NCBI GenBank assembly: GCA_910578175.1
Contig: CAJTPF010000001.1
Location: 31,604 to 95,603, forward strand
Direction of reading: 5' to 3'
From: an uncultured Lachnospiraceae bacterium
GTDB taxonomy: Bacteria; Bacillota; Clostridia; Lachnospirales; Lachnospiraceae
Length of the DNA stretch: 64,000 nucleotides
Part shown: piece by piece, positions 15,547-24,289 of the stretch
How positions within the stretch are numbered: position 1 is the stretch's first letter
Layout: every line of letters starts with the position of its first letter
The notes under the pieces: generated by a model
What the model saw: only the letters and a program-made list of their open reading frames with translations
What the model was told of the DNA's origin: nothing
The model's database searches: none
Made by a program: the position numbers and the translations under genes

Positions 15547-16088
15547 TTGACATAATAGTAGTATTTCCACAGATAAAAGACGGCCAGGGCATCAGGAATC
15601 TGCTGGTCAGGAACGGCTACCGTGTAGGGATTGCATGCACGTCCGGCGCACAGGCAAAATCCTATATGGATAATATCGATTACGGCATAATCGTGTGCGG
15701 ATATAAATTCAGTGATATGATGTATTCAGAGCTTTTTCATGATTTAGGCCCTACCTTTGAAATGCTTCTGGTGGCTTCCAGGGCGAAGCTGGAGGAAGGC
15801 GTGGCAGACGGGATCGTGTGTGTGGAGATGCCGTTGAAATCATACGATCTGCTGAACACACTGGAAATGATGATGGAAGCGCTGGAAAGAATCAGAAAAA
15901 AGGGCAGGCAGAAACCGAAGGAACGGAATGTGGCACAAAAAGCCATAATCGAGGAAGCAAAAAAGCTGTTAATGGATACCAGAAATATGACGGAAGAAGA
16001 AGCCCACCGGTTTATCCAGAAAAGCAGTATGGACAGCGGAACGAATATGGTGGAAACTGCCCAGATGGTACTTCAGATAATGCATTGA
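15537..16088 (+). CDS. ANTAR-domain response regulator
   Basis: A 183-residue protein with an N-terminal receiver-like domain (about 1-120) and a C-terminal three-helix ANTAR domain (about 133-180: AKKLLMDTRNMTEEEAHRFI). ANTAR proteins bind paired hairpins in leader RNA and prevent terminators from forming. The receiver lacks an obvious phosphoacceptor aspartate at the usual place (YGIIVCGYKF instead of the usual LVLLDxxMP), so control may not be by phosphorylation. It starts 76 bases after glnA and is likely in the same transcript; the glnA leader terminator is the natural target candidate. A second in-frame ATG at 15543 is possible. Confidence 0.88.
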   Translation: MGMIDIIVVFPQIKDGQGIRNLLVRNGYRVGIACTSGAQAKSYMDNIDYGIIVCGYKFSDMMYSELFHDLGPTFEMLLVASRAKLEEGVADGIVCVEMPLKSYDLLNTLEMMMEALERIRKKGRQKPKERNVAQKAIIEEAKKLLMDTRNMTEEEAHRFIQKSSMDSGTNMVETAQMVLQIMH

Positions 16089-16159
16089 TAATATATGTCA
16101 GCTATTACCCGGGCGGTTTTCGGCTGCCCGGTAAAAATAAACGGATACGGAGGAATATT

Positions 16160-17374
16160 ATGTATAAAATTAATGAAAATTATTTAAAATTGCCGGGAAG
16201 CTATTTATTTGCCACAACCGGAAGAAAGATAAGGGAGTTTGCAGAAGCCAATCCGGATAAAAAGGTGATCAGCCTGGGAATCGGAGATGTGACGCTTCCT
16301 CTGGCGCCGGTGGTGATCGATACCCTTCATTCGGCAGTGGACGAGATGGGAAAGGCAGAAACCTTTAAGGGCTATGCGCCGGACCTGGGCTATGAATTTC
16401 TGCGGCAGGCAATAGCGGATAACGATTATAAAGCCAGGGGGGCGGATATATCCATTGATGAAATATTTATCAGCGACGGCGCCAAAAGTGATTCTGGAAA
16501 TATAGGTGATATATTTGACCGGGATAATAAAATAGCCGTGTGCGATCCGGTATATCCGGTCTATGTCGATACAAATGCCATGGCGGGCAGAACCGGTGTA
16601 TATCTGGAAGAGCAGCAGAAATGGAGCAATGTGGTCTATATGCCTTGTACCGCAGAAAATGGTTTCGCACCGGAGATACCGGAAGAGGAACCGGATATTA
16701 TTTACCTGTGTTTTCCGAATAATCCTACCGGTTCCACGATTAAGAAAAAGGAATTACAGGCATGGGTGGATCATGCGTTAAAAACCGGTGCGGTGATCAT
16801 CTATGATGCCGCATATGAAGCATATATTTCTGAAGAAGATGTACCGCATACCATATATGAATGCCAGGGGGCAAAAGCTTGTGCCATAGAACTGAAAAGT
16901 TTTTCAAAAAATGCTGGATTTACCGGAACGAGACTGGGGTATGCAGTTGTTCCGAAAGAACTGAAATGCAACGGGGTTTCGCTCAACAGCCTCTGGGCGA
17001 GAAGACACGGAACCAAATTTAACGGTGCGCCATATATCATTCAGAAAGCTGGCGCAGCTGTTTATACGCCGGAAGGCAGGGAACAGACCATGAATCAGGT
17101 GAACTATTATATGGAGAATGCAAGGATCATCAGAGAAGGACTCAGGGAAGCGGGTTATACCGTATCCGGCGGTGTCAACGCACCGTATATCTGGCTGCAG
17201 ACGCCGGATAAAATGACTTCCTGGGAATTTTTTGATCATCTGCTGGAAAAGGCTAATGTGGCCGGAACACCAGGTTCCGGATTTGGTCCCAGCGGCGAAG
17301 GATATTTCAGACTGACGGCATTCGGCAGTTATGAAAATACATTGGAAGCGGTTGAAAGAATCCGTAAGATGTAG
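16160..17374 (+). CDS. dapL: LL-diaminopimelate aminotransferase
   Basis: A PLP-dependent aminotransferase of 404 residues that converts tetrahydrodipicolinate directly to LL-diaminopimelate for lysine and peptidoglycan synthesis. Seen: the N-terminal LKLPGSYLFATTGRKI block, ISLGIGDVTLPL, the substrate region SDGAKSDSGN, PNNPTG for cofactor contact, and the Schiff-base lysine in ELKSFSKNAGFTGTRLG. The frame is open further upstream to 15818, but that part overlaps the ANTAR gene; GGAGGA before the ATG at 16160 and the family N-terminus fix the start. It lies 71 bases after the ANTAR gene. Confidence 0.95.
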   Translation: MYKINENYLKLPGSYLFATTGRKIREFAEANPDKKVISLGIGDVTLPLAPVVIDTLHSAVDEMGKAETFKGYAPDLGYEFLRQAIADNDYKARGADISIDEIFISDGAKSDSGNIGDIFDRDNKIAVCDPVYPVYVDTNAMAGRTGVYLEEQQKWSNVVYMPCTAENGFAPEIPEEEPDIIYLCFPNNPTGSTIKKKELQAWVDHALKTGAVIIYDAAYEAYISEEDVPHTIYECQGAKACAIELKSFSKNAGFTGTRLGYAVVPKELKCNGVSLNSLWARRHGTKFNGAPYIIQKAGAAVYTPEGREQTMNQVNYYMENARIIREGLREAGYTVSGGVNAPYIWLQTPDKMTSWEFFDHLLEKANVAGTPGSGFGPSGEGYFRLTAFGSYENTLEAVERIRKM

Positions 17375-17381
17375 CGGGAAT

Positions 17382-17431
17382 AAATCCCGGGTATTCTGTA
17401 ATGGAAAGATATTGCGGAATGTCCGGGATTT
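17382..17431 (+). terminator. Hairpin after dapL
   Basis: A 9-bp stem AAATCCCGG/CCGGGATTT closing a 32-base loop, 8 bases after the dapL stop. There is no T-run, so termination would be weak or factor-dependent. Confidence 0.4.
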
Positions 17432-17467
17432 GTTCCGGTTATGGACCGTTTTTAGAAAAGTCCGTTC

Positions 17468-17495
17468 TTGACAAAGAAAATTTATTGATTATACT
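17468..17495 (+). promoter_or_regulatory. Promoter of the COG0523 GTPase operon
   Basis: TTGACA at 17468-17473, a 16-base spacer and TATACT at 17490-17495, about 37 bases before the first gene of the operon. No clear metal-regulator operator palindrome is visible around it. Confidence 0.7.
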
Positions 17496-17531
17496 TAAAG
17501 TTAAGCTATTTTCAGAAAGGAAGTATCAACA

Positions 17532-18680
17532 ATGACAAAGATAGATATTATTTCAGGTTTTTTAGGGGCAGGAAAAACCACACTCATTAAGAAACTCTTA
17601 AATGAGGCTCTGAATGGAGAAAAGCTGGTTTTGATCGAAAATGAATTTGGAGAGATTGGGATTGACGGTGGTTTCTTAAAGGATGCAGGTGTGGAAATTA
17701 CGGAAATGAATTCCGGATGTATCTGCTGTTCTTTGGTTGGAGACTTTGGCACTGCTTTAAAAGAAGTGATAGAGAAATATGCACCGGACAGGATCATCAT
17801 CGAGCCTTCCGGTGTGGGCAAGTTATCCGATGTGATCAAAGCCGTGAACGGTATTATGGAACAGGAACCGGATATCCTTTTAAATTCAACGACTGCAGTG
17901 GTAGACGGACTGAAAACAAAGATGTATATGAAGAATTTCGGAGAATTCTTTAATAATCAGGTGGAGAGCGCAGGTACCATTGTGATCAGCCGTACGCAAA
18001 AGCAGCCGGAGCAGGCATTAAAAGAAGTAGTGGAGATACTGAGAGAACATAATCCCAATGCAACAGTCATTACGACACCATGGGAAGAGATAAACGGAAA
18101 ACAGATCTTATCAGCCATGGAGAAAACCGGTTCTCTGGCGGAAGAATTACTGGCAGAAGCGGATGTGTGCCCGGAATGCGGACAGCATCACGGGGAAGAC
18201 CACCATCACCATGAAGGAGAGTGTTGCGGCCACGGCCATGATCATCATCACGAAGGAGAATGTCACGGCCATGATCATCATGAAGGAGAGTGCTGCGGTC
18301 ACGGTCATGATCATCATCACGAAGGAGAATGTTGCGGTCATGATCATCATGAAGGAGAATGCTGTGGACACGACCATGATCATCACCATCATCATGCCGA
18401 TGAAGTATTTACGAGCTGGGGTGCGGAAACTCCGCGAAAATATACGGAGGAAGAAGTAAGAACCGCATTGGAGAAACTGGCGGATACGGAAGAATATGGA
18501 GTGATCCTCCGGGCCAAGGGTATGTTGCCGAATGTAAACGGGGAATGGATCTATTTTGACCTGGTACCGGGCGAATATGAGATCAGAACCGGAAGTCCGG
18601 AATATACAGGCCGGATCTGCGTTATCGGAACGAAGCCGGATGAGGACCGGTTAAAAGAATTATTCTGTCTGAATTCATAA
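17532..18680 (+). CDS. COG0523/CobW-type GTPase with His/Cys-rich metal-binding insert
   Basis: A 382-residue G3E-family GTPase, a class that delivers or guards metal ions such as zinc, cobalt or nickel. Motifs: Walker A GFLGAGKTT near the N-terminus, NEFGEIGID, the metal-site signature CICC (SGCICCSL), and EPSGVGK. The usual NKxD motif reads ISRTQK, a divergent guanine-specificity site. Residues about 215-290 are a repetitive stretch of histidines, glutamates and cysteines built from units like HHEGECCGHDHD, likely a metal store or sensor. A CobW C-terminal-type domain follows (about 310-382). It is the first gene of a probable operon with a second, divergent GTPase and an MBL-fold protein. 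Confidence 0.87.
   Translation: MTKIDIISGFLGAGKTTLIKKLLNEALNGEKLVLIENEFGEIGIDGGFLKDAGVEITEMNSGCICCSLVGDFGTALKEVIEKYAPDRIIIEPSGVGKLSDVIKAVNGIMEQEPDILLNSTTAVVDGLKTKMYMKNFGEFFNNQVESAGTIVISRTQKQPEQALKEVVEILREHNPNATVITTPWEEINGKQILSAMEKTGSLAEELLAEADVCPECGQHHGEDHHHHEGECCGHGHDHHHEGECHGHDHHEGECCGHGHDHHHEGECCGHDHHEGECCGHDHDHHHHHADEVFTSWGAETPRKYTEEEVRTALEKLADTEEYGVILRAKGMLPNVNGEWIYFDLVPGEYEIRTGSPEYTGRICVIGTKPDEDRLKELFCLNS
18180..18395 (+). repeat. In-gene tandem repeats encoding the His/Cys-rich stretch
   Basis: Imperfect repeats of roughly 30-60 bases built from GAAGGAGA(A/G)TG(C/T) followed by GGnCAnGnnCATGATCATCAT. They keep the reading frame. Such repeats can change copy number by slippage, which would alter the metal-binding segment length. 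Confidence 0.7.
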
Positions 18681-18695
18681 ACGAAAGGATTGGGA

Positions 18696-19652
18696 TTGCC
18701 AGTGAGTATTGAGAGAGAAGTTCCGGTATATCTCTTTACGGGTATATTGGAAAGCGGTAAGACAAGCTTTATCAGGGACACGTTAAACGACAGGGGATTT
18801 CAGAGAGGAGAAAAGACGGTTCTGATCTTATGTGAAGAAGGAATAGAGGAATATGACGAGATCAGCTTGTCAAAGATGAATGTGTTCATTGAAAAAGTTG
18901 AAAATAAAGAGGATTTAAATTCGGAGTTTTACCGGAGATGCGAAGAATTGCATCATCCGGAACGGGTCATGATCGAATATAACGGAATGTGGGAAATGGA
19001 TATCATTGAAGAGGACTTTATGCCGGAGGAATGGGTACTGGCGCAGGTAATCTCCACGGTAGATGCCGCTACGTTTCCGATGTACTGGAACAATATGCGT
19101 TCCATTGTAATGGAACAGTTATCCTTATCGGATATGATCGTTCTGAACCGATGTACCAATGAAACAAAGAGAAACGATTTCCGCAGATGTGTAAAACTGT
19201 TTAACAAGAAGGCACAGATCGGATATGAAGCGGCAGAAGGATTTGAAGGGATGCTGGCAGAGGAAGAGTTGCCCTTTGACATTGATGCGGATATTATCGA
19301 GATAGACGATGATGACTATGGTATCTGGTATATGGATGCCATGGATAATTCCAAAAAATATGACGGAAAAGTAGTGAAATTTAACGGATTGGTATTCCGG
19401 CCGAAAAATTATGCCAAAACTTCCTTTGTACCGGGAAGGTTTGCCATGACATGCTGTGCGGATGATATTGCATATATGGGCATGCTCTGTAAATGCAAAG
19501 AAGAAATACCCTATCAGGATAAAGACTGGGTGACACTGACCGCCAGGATCAAGAGAGAATTTGTTAAGGAATACAGAGGGAAAGGGCCGGTTTTATATCT
19601 GGAGAGCATCGAGAAATCACAAAAACCGGAAGATGATCTGGTATACTTCTGA
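18696..19652 (+). CDS. CobW-like GTPase with TIGR03943-like C-terminal region
   Basis: About 318 residues. The N-terminal half has a P-loop (VYLFTGILESGKTSFI) and a CobW-like layout but no CxCC motif; a possible base-recognition motif is LNRCTNE. The C-terminal part (about 215-318) resembles the soluble end of TIGR03943/DUF1980 proteins that accompany CobW-type GTPases: KVVKFNGLVFRP, RFAMTCCADDIAYMG, and a final YLESIEK. Candidate starts are TTG 18690, TTG 18696 and GTG 18702; AAAGGA at 18684-18689 is best spaced for 18696. It follows the first GTPase by 15 bases and overlaps the next gene by one base, so the three are likely one operon. Metal homeostasis is inferred. Confidence 0.72.
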   Translation: MPVSIEREVPVYLFTGILESGKTSFIRDTLNDRGFQRGEKTVLILCEEGIEEYDEISLSKMNVFIEKVENKEDLNSEFYRRCEELHHPERVMIEYNGMWEMDIIEEDFMPEEWVLAQVISTVDAATFPMYWNNMRSIVMEQLSLSDMIVLNRCTNETKRNDFRRCVKLFNKKAQIGYEAAEGFEGMLAEEELPFDIDADIIEIDDDDYGIWYMDAMDNSKKYDGKVVKFNGLVFRPKNYAKTSFVPGRFAMTCCADDIAYMGMLCKCKEEIPYQDKDWVTLTARIKREFVKEYRGKGPVLYLESIEKSQKPEDDLVYF

Positions 19653-20764
19653 TGAAACGGCTGAAACATAAAGTTATAACGGGAATCCTGTGTCTGGCGG
19701 CGCTGGCAGGAATTGCCGTTCCCGTTTCCATTCAGGAAGATAAAAACAGAACGGTATATCAGTCCGGCTCATCATCATTCGGAAACCGGAAATTTGAGGT
19801 ACATTATATTGATGTTGGACAGGCGGACAGCGCGCTTATTCTGTGCGGTGGAGAGGCCATGCTGATCGACGGCGGGACCAATGAAACCGGGCATCAGGTT
19901 GCCGGGTATATTGAAGAACAGGGTATAAAACGATTAAAATATATGATAGGGACCCATCCCCATGAGGATCATATCGGAGGTCTGGATACGGTTATGGATT
20001 CCGTAACGACGGATACGCTTTTAATGCCCTCCCTGGAATATGATTCCAAGACTTATGAGGATGTGCTGACAGCGGCCGGAGAGAATCATGTACCGTTACA
20101 AAATCCTGCCGCAGGAGACACATATTCTTTGGGAGATGCTGTTGTAACCGTACTGGCTCCGGTACGCACCGGATATATGGATACAAATAATTTTTCCATT
20201 GTAGTCCGGGTCGATTATGGGCAAACTTCATTTTTGTTTACCGGCGATGCAGAAATCGAAGCGGAATATGACATGCTGGAGACCGGATGGAATTTAAAAG
20301 CAGATGTTTTGAAAGTGGGGCATCACGGTTCCGATACTTCCACATCCGAAGGATTTATTCATGCGGTAGATCCTTCTTATGCAGTCATCAGCGTGGGTGT
20401 CCATAATTCTTACGGTCATCCGGCGGAACAGACCATTCAGAGACTGGAGAACTGTGGGGCCGTTTGTTACAGAACCGATGAGGTGGGAACCGTAACGGCA
20501 TATTCGGACGGAACAGATATCCGTTTTGAGGCCGGCGGCAGGAAGATGCCGGAACTGGAGCCGGAATCCGGAAAATTACTGGAAGAGCGGTCCACGGTTT
20601 CCCAAAAGAAATCATATGTGGTTAATAAAAATACGAAGCGGTTCCATTTGCCGGAATGCGGTTCCATGGAAGAAATGAAGGAAGAAAATAAACAGTATAC
20701 CGAAACGGATAGGAAAGAACTGCTGAAACAGGGGTATCTGCCCTGCGGGAACTGCAATCCGTAA
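19652..20764 (+). CDS. Secreted metallo-beta-lactamase-fold hydrolase (ComEC C-domain-like)
   Basis: A 370-residue exported protein with a signal peptide (residues 1-26) and an MBL fold like the soluble domain of ComEC/Rec2. Metal ligands are in GTHPHEDHIGG; DGG, TGDAE and KVGHHGSDTS follow the family pattern. The C-terminal 50 residues form a small Cys/His module (KRFHLPECGSM...GYLPCGNCNP) of the type seen at the end of some secreted nucleases and MBL proteins. Members of this group are thought to cleave DNA or phosphodiesters; no competence genes are near. Its ATG overlaps the previous stop (TGATG). Confidence 0.85.
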   Translation: MKRLKHKVITGILCLAALAGIAVPVSIQEDKNRTVYQSGSSSFGNRKFEVHYIDVGQADSALILCGGEAMLIDGGTNETGHQVAGYIEEQGIKRLKYMIGTHPHEDHIGGLDTVMDSVTTDTLLMPSLEYDSKTYEDVLTAAGENHVPLQNPAAGDTYSLGDAVVTVLAPVRTGYMDTNNFSIVVRVDYGQTSFLFTGDAEIEAEYDMLETGWNLKADVLKVGHHGSDTSTSEGFIHAVDPSYAVISVGVHNSYGHPAEQTIQRLENCGAVCYRTDEVGTVTAYSDGTDIRFEAGGRKMPELEPESGKLLEERSTVSQKKSYVVNKNTKRFHLPECGSMEEMKEENKQYTETDRKELLKQGYLPCGNCNP

Positions 20765-20778
20765 CGAATATGAAAAGA

Positions 20779-20812
20779 AACTTACATACAGTTTTTGTAT
20801 GTGAGTTTTTTA
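20779..20812 (+). terminator. Terminator after the MBL-fold gene
   Basis: An 11-bp stem (AACTTACATAC with GTATGTGAGTT, one G-T pair) with a 7-base loop, followed by TTTT. It ends the GTPase-MBL operon. Confidence 0.85.
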
Positions 20813-20891
20813 CTTTCTGCAACTTTTTGAGGCAGTCATTCGTATTATTTATGATTGGAGGAAATCAGTTAAACTTTATCTGATAATAGCT

Positions 20892-21380
20892 ATGACAAGA
20901 GAACAGTTTGAGACATATTTCAGGAAATATCATTCTATGGTATACCGGGTTTCTTTTGCCCAGGTGAAAAACCATGCGGATGCAGAGGACATCTTACAGG
21001 AAGTATTTGTTCGCCTGTTGTGTCATGAGCCGGAATATGAAAGCCCGGAGCATGAGAAGGCATGGATGATACGGACAGCTTTAAATTTATGCAGGGATTT
21101 ATTAAAAAGCAAGTGGCAGAGCACACGGGTGGAACTGGAAGAGATTCCGGAACAGGAAAAAACATATTTTAGACTGCCCGGCATGGAAGAAGACGAGACC
21201 TTATGGGCGGTAATGAGTCTGCCGGAAAAATTCAGGAATTGTCTCTATTTATTTTATTATGAAGATTATTCCATCCGGGAAATCTCCGTTTGTCTGAATA
21301 TGAATGAAAATTCGGTAAAAGCAAATCTAAAACGGGGCAGAGAGCGGTTAAAAAGGATATTAGGAGATGAAATGATATGA
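20892..21380 (+). CDS. ECF-type RNA polymerase sigma factor
   Basis: A 162-residue group 4 sigma factor. Region 2 is YHSMVYRVSFAQVKNHADAE with DILQEVFVRLL for -10 recognition; region 4 has LPEKFRNCLYLFYYEDYSI followed by a helix-turn-helix (IREISVCLNMNENSVKANL). No membrane anti-sigma gene is adjacent. The next ORF overlaps by ATGA and is soluble, so the sigma factor may be controlled by one of the uncharacterised proteins of this cluster. No strong sigma-A promoter is visible upstream. Confidence 0.88.
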   Translation: MTREQFETYFRKYHSMVYRVSFAQVKNHADAEDILQEVFVRLLCHEPEYESPEHEKAWMIRTALNLCRDLLKSKWQSTRVELEEIPEQEKTYFRLPGMEEDETLWAVMSLPEKFRNCLYLFYYEDYSIREISVCLNMNENSVKANLKRGRERLKRILGDEMI

Positions 21381-22150
21381 CGGTGAACAGAATAGGCAGC
21401 GGTTATCCGGAGGATAAAACGGGAAATATCCATAGGAATACTAAACAGGTGAACGGCGACTTCAGGAGCAGTCTTGCCGGCTCCATCGGGAAGAAGGAAG
21501 AAGCCGGAAGAGAGGAACAGAAAGTTAACGGCAGAGTTACTGATATAAAAAACTTTTATGATGCGGCAGCGGCAGGCTGTGTGTCCGGGAATACGGTTTC
21601 ACGGGCGGTATCCCAATGCGAACCGAGAGGGATATCTTCCGGGGCCTGCGACAGGGTAACAGTAAATATGGAGCAGGGCTGCATTTATAAGATCAAGATA
21701 AATACGGAGACGCAAAGTGTTTATGTGGAGCAGAAGACGGAAGACGGAACCGTAAAAGGATATGAAGTGTCCATGGCAGAGGTTTCAAAAAATTCTTCGG
21801 ACCGGATTGAAAAATTAGCTGTGGAAACATGGGAATCATATCATGAAGAACCGGCAGCGGAGGAAGAGTTTGAAGAAGCGCTGCTTCGATTCTATGAGTT
21901 CGTCGAAGACAGGGTAAAAAACGGACCGCCTAAAATACAGATTGGAGCCTCTGCCATTTCCGAGAAAGACTGGAGAAAATTAATTGAAAAGATAGATGAT
22001 GCCATCCGTGCGAGAAAAGCGGAATTGCGGGAACGTATGGAAAAACGGCTGCTTCAGGAAAACCTTCGGAAAACCGGAGAGCAGGAAGGACAGCAGAACG
22101 AAGAGATTGACAAAGACCTGATACAGAAGATTTTAGAAGAGGAGAAATAA
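21377..22150 (+). CDS. Uncharacterised protein, ECF sigma cluster protein 1
   Basis: 257 residues, start overlapping the sigma factor stop (ATGATATGA region), hence translationally coupled. No signal peptide or membrane helix. The N-terminal third is Ser/Gly/Asn-rich and probably disordered; the middle has a beta-rich stretch (GCIYKIKINTETQSVYVEQK) followed by EVSMAEVSKNSSDRIEKLAVE; the C-terminal third is a charged, probably coiled-coil helix. I do not recognise a named domain. Its tight coupling makes it a candidate modulator or target of the sigma factor. Confidence 0.65.
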   Translation: MTVNRIGSGYPEDKTGNIHRNTKQVNGDFRSSLAGSIGKKEEAGREEQKVNGRVTDIKNFYDAAAAGCVSGNTVSRAVSQCEPRGISSGACDRVTVNMEQGCIYKIKINTETQSVYVEQKTEDGTVKGYEVSMAEVSKNSSDRIEKLAVETWESYHEEPAAEEEFEEALLRFYEFVEDRVKNGPPKIQIGASAISEKDWRKLIEKIDDAIRARKAELRERMEKRLLQENLRKTGEQEGQQNEEIDKDLIQKILEEEK

Positions 22151-22153
22151 AAA

Positions 22154-23119
22154 ATGAAGATTTCGGATGTAAGTAAATTTACAGATGTATGCGGTGATTA
22201 TCTGGAAGAAAAGGAAAGAAGAATGGGATCGTTTTCGGATGAAAACGAAGATACCATACCGGAGCTGTCAGTTCAGGAGAACCATCCGGCTGAAAGCGAA
22301 AGAAAAACATATACAGGCAGCGGGTCCGAAGGATTTTTGTTTTATCTTGCCAACGGAACTGCCGTAAACGCCGGCCGTTTACAGGAAAAGTTGTGTAATG
22401 AGAGCAAAGGCGCTCCGTATCAGCATCTTGCGGACGAAAATAATATCATCGAATATGAAGGTGTGATTTTTGTCTGTAACAGCGAAAAACAGGAATTATG
22501 TCTCGGAGATATGAGCAATCCGGCGGATGTACTGGATATTCCTTTATCCGGCGGCGGTGTTCTCAGGGTTAACAGGAATAACATAGGCGCCCTGGCAAAG
22601 GCCATCGGAATGTTTTCACCGGAAGATGTGGGAAGGATCATGCGGGCGGTATCCCAGGATTCCCACTGCCGGAAAAAACAGGCGGAAATAGAGGAAGAAG
22701 TGACCATGCTTGGCGAAACGGAGGAAGAGAAACCGTCAGAATCAAGCGAAGAAAACAGAATCCGGGAAGAGAATGATGTGCTGACCCGCCAGAAGGATTA
22801 TTTCGAGCATGCGCCGGAAGGTGTTATGACGGCATGGAAAGCTGCGATGGAAGAAACGGGGATCAACGGATTTGGATTGGATGAGAGAGGAAAAATGACC
22901 CATATCTCCCAGGCGGTACTGGCAAGATTATTTACGGACAGCAGTCAGTCCGTATTCGGAAATTCAGTAGAATCGGCAATCCGGTTTTCAGAGCGTGCCC
23001 TTCAGAATTTAAGCGATCAGGAACTGCTAAGAGGAGATTCTGCAGCCGTTCGTCAGGAAAAGGAGAAAGAGAGACAGTTTTATATGGTATTTGCGGAAAA
23101 ACTAAGGGAACAGTTGTAG
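22154..23119 (+). CDS. Uncharacterised protein, ECF sigma cluster protein 2
   Basis: 321 residues beginning 3 bases after the previous stop, so operonic. Soluble. It contains EYEGVIFVCNSEKQELCLGD, a short beta domain, then an acidic linker and a helical C-terminal region with WKAAMEETGINGFGLDERG followed by KMTHISQAVLARL. Similar segments occur in other Lachnospiraceae proteins found beside DUF6033 genes, from memory, but I cannot name a family. Not membrane-bound. Confidence 0.65.
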   Translation: MKISDVSKFTDVCGDYLEEKERRMGSFSDENEDTIPELSVQENHPAESERKTYTGSGSEGFLFYLANGTAVNAGRLQEKLCNESKGAPYQHLADENNIIEYEGVIFVCNSEKQELCLGDMSNPADVLDIPLSGGGVLRVNRNNIGALAKAIGMFSPEDVGRIMRAVSQDSHCRKKQAEIEEEVTMLGETEEEKPSESSEENRIREENDVLTRQKDYFEHAPEGVMTAWKAAMEETGINGFGLDERGKMTHISQAVLARLFTDSSQSVFGNSVESAIRFSERALQNLSDQELLRGDSAAVRQEKEKERQFYMVFAEKLREQL

Positions 23120-23330
23120 GACCGGAAATACGGTCAGGATAAACCCTGTATATCTGACAGAAGACCGCCGGACCGGTGAGATAAAAAATTTTGGGTTCCG
23201 GCGGTTAATTTATTGTGAAATGTATTAAAATATTGGAAGAAATTGCCGATAAAAACAGTAGAAACAATTGGAAACGTATAGAGAAACCGGTATATGACTG
23301 ATCGATGTGAAAAGGAAGGGAGGAATCCGG

Positions 23331-24218
23331 TTGAGTTCGACAGGTTTGAATGTACATTTATTTGTTCCCAATTCTGCGAAATCCGAATTTCACATCCGAA
23401 CCGGCAGGTATCGTCCTGAGAAAAATAAACAACCGGATGTAAATGCGGAACAGTCTTATGAACAGGCAATGATCGAGGATTTTAAAGAGCAGAATTCACC
23501 CGGAAATAAGCGGCTGCAGGAAATTTATAATAAGTTCCGGGCCGGAAAAGAACTGACTGTGGAGGAATTGGAGTATCTGGCAAAAAATGATCCGGAAATG
23601 TATAAAGAAGTAAAAGAGATAATGATGGAACGAGAGGCCATGGAACTCCAGATGAAACTGGCAAAAACCAAACAGGAAGTGGCAGCCGTCTGTATGAATA
23701 AACTGACCAATATCAAAGAAACCATGGGTACCGGAGGAACGGCAGAAAAACAGGCCATGAAGACGATGGTCCGTACCAATCAGATGGCGGCAGCCCACGT
23801 AGAATTTACGGCCAGTATTGAATATAGAGAAAAAGAAGATGAAAAGACACAGGCGGAAGACAGAAGAGAATCATTGGAGGAATCCCGGGAGCAGCTGGAT
23901 GAACAGACAGAGGATGTATTGGAGCTTTCGGAGGATTTACAGGGCGCGGAAGCAGGGGATCTGAACCCGCCGGAATCCCAGGCGATGGAAAAAGGTGCAA
24001 AAGCTGTCGGTATTTTACGTGATATTGAGAAAGAAAATGAAGAGCGTGAACGGGAACATACAAGACTGAACAGAAAACACAAAAAATCAGGTAATTCTGC
24101 TTCGGCAAGGCCGTTTATACAGCCGGATTACGAGGGCCTCTGGCTGAAAGTTAGAGATCTGTACAAAAACAGCGGGAGAGCAACGTCAGGAGCATGCCGT
24201 TTCAATGTATTAATGTAA
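23331..24218 (+). CDS. Uncharacterised coiled-coil protein, ECF sigma cluster protein 3
   Basis: 295 residues from a TTG start at 23331, chosen because AGGGAGG lies 7 bases upstream; the GTG at 23307 has no ribosome site. Mostly alpha-helical and very charged: a helical module LTVEELEYLAKNDPEMYKEV, a conserved-looking GTGGTAEKQAMKTMVRTNQM, then long Glu/Lys/Arg-rich coiled coil and an Arg-rich end. A 211-base gap with an imperfect GC-rich hairpin precedes it. No named family recognised; part of the sigma-factor cluster by position and style. Confidence 0.62.
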   Translation: MSSTGLNVHLFVPNSAKSEFHIRTGRYRPEKNKQPDVNAEQSYEQAMIEDFKEQNSPGNKRLQEIYNKFRAGKELTVEELEYLAKNDPEMYKEVKEIMMEREAMELQMKLAKTKQEVAAVCMNKLTNIKETMGTGGTAEKQAMKTMVRTNQMAAAHVEFTASIEYREKEDEKTQAEDRRESLEESREQLDEQTEDVLELSEDLQGAEAGDLNPPESQAMEKGAKAVGILRDIEKENEEREREHTRLNRKHKKSGNSASARPFIQPDYEGLWLKVRDLYKNSGRATSGACRFNVLM

Positions 24219-24289
24219 ATAAGGTATATTACCTTAGTATAAATCGGGCAAAAGGAATTGTCCAAATAAATTCAAGGAGGATTGGTTTT

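Noticed and set aside
15818..16159. N-terminal extension of dapL in the same open frame
   Set aside because: It overlaps the ANTAR gene out of frame and lacks the family sequence; DapL begins at 16160.
16081..16159. Hairpin TTACC(C)GGGC/GCCCGGTAA between the ANTAR gene and dapL
   Set aside because: It has a bulge and is followed by A-rich rather than T-rich sequence, so I did not call a terminator on the plus strand.
18147..18459. Apparent short direct repeats and alternative-frame ORFs
   Set aside because: The repeats encode the His/Cys-rich stretch of the GTPase and keep its frame; there are no unique spacers, so this is not a CRISPR array. The other-frame ORFs are shadows of the repeat.
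23120..23330. GC-rich inverted repeat ACCGCCGGA/TCCGGCGGT after the second sigma-cluster protein
   Set aside because: The loop of about 28 bases and lack of a T-run make it a doubtful terminator; noted only as the most visible structure in this 211-base gap.
24194..24289. Longer N-terminus of the DUF6033-like gene from 24194
   Set aside because: It overlaps the previous gene, and the strong AAGGAGG lies in front of the ATG at 24290.
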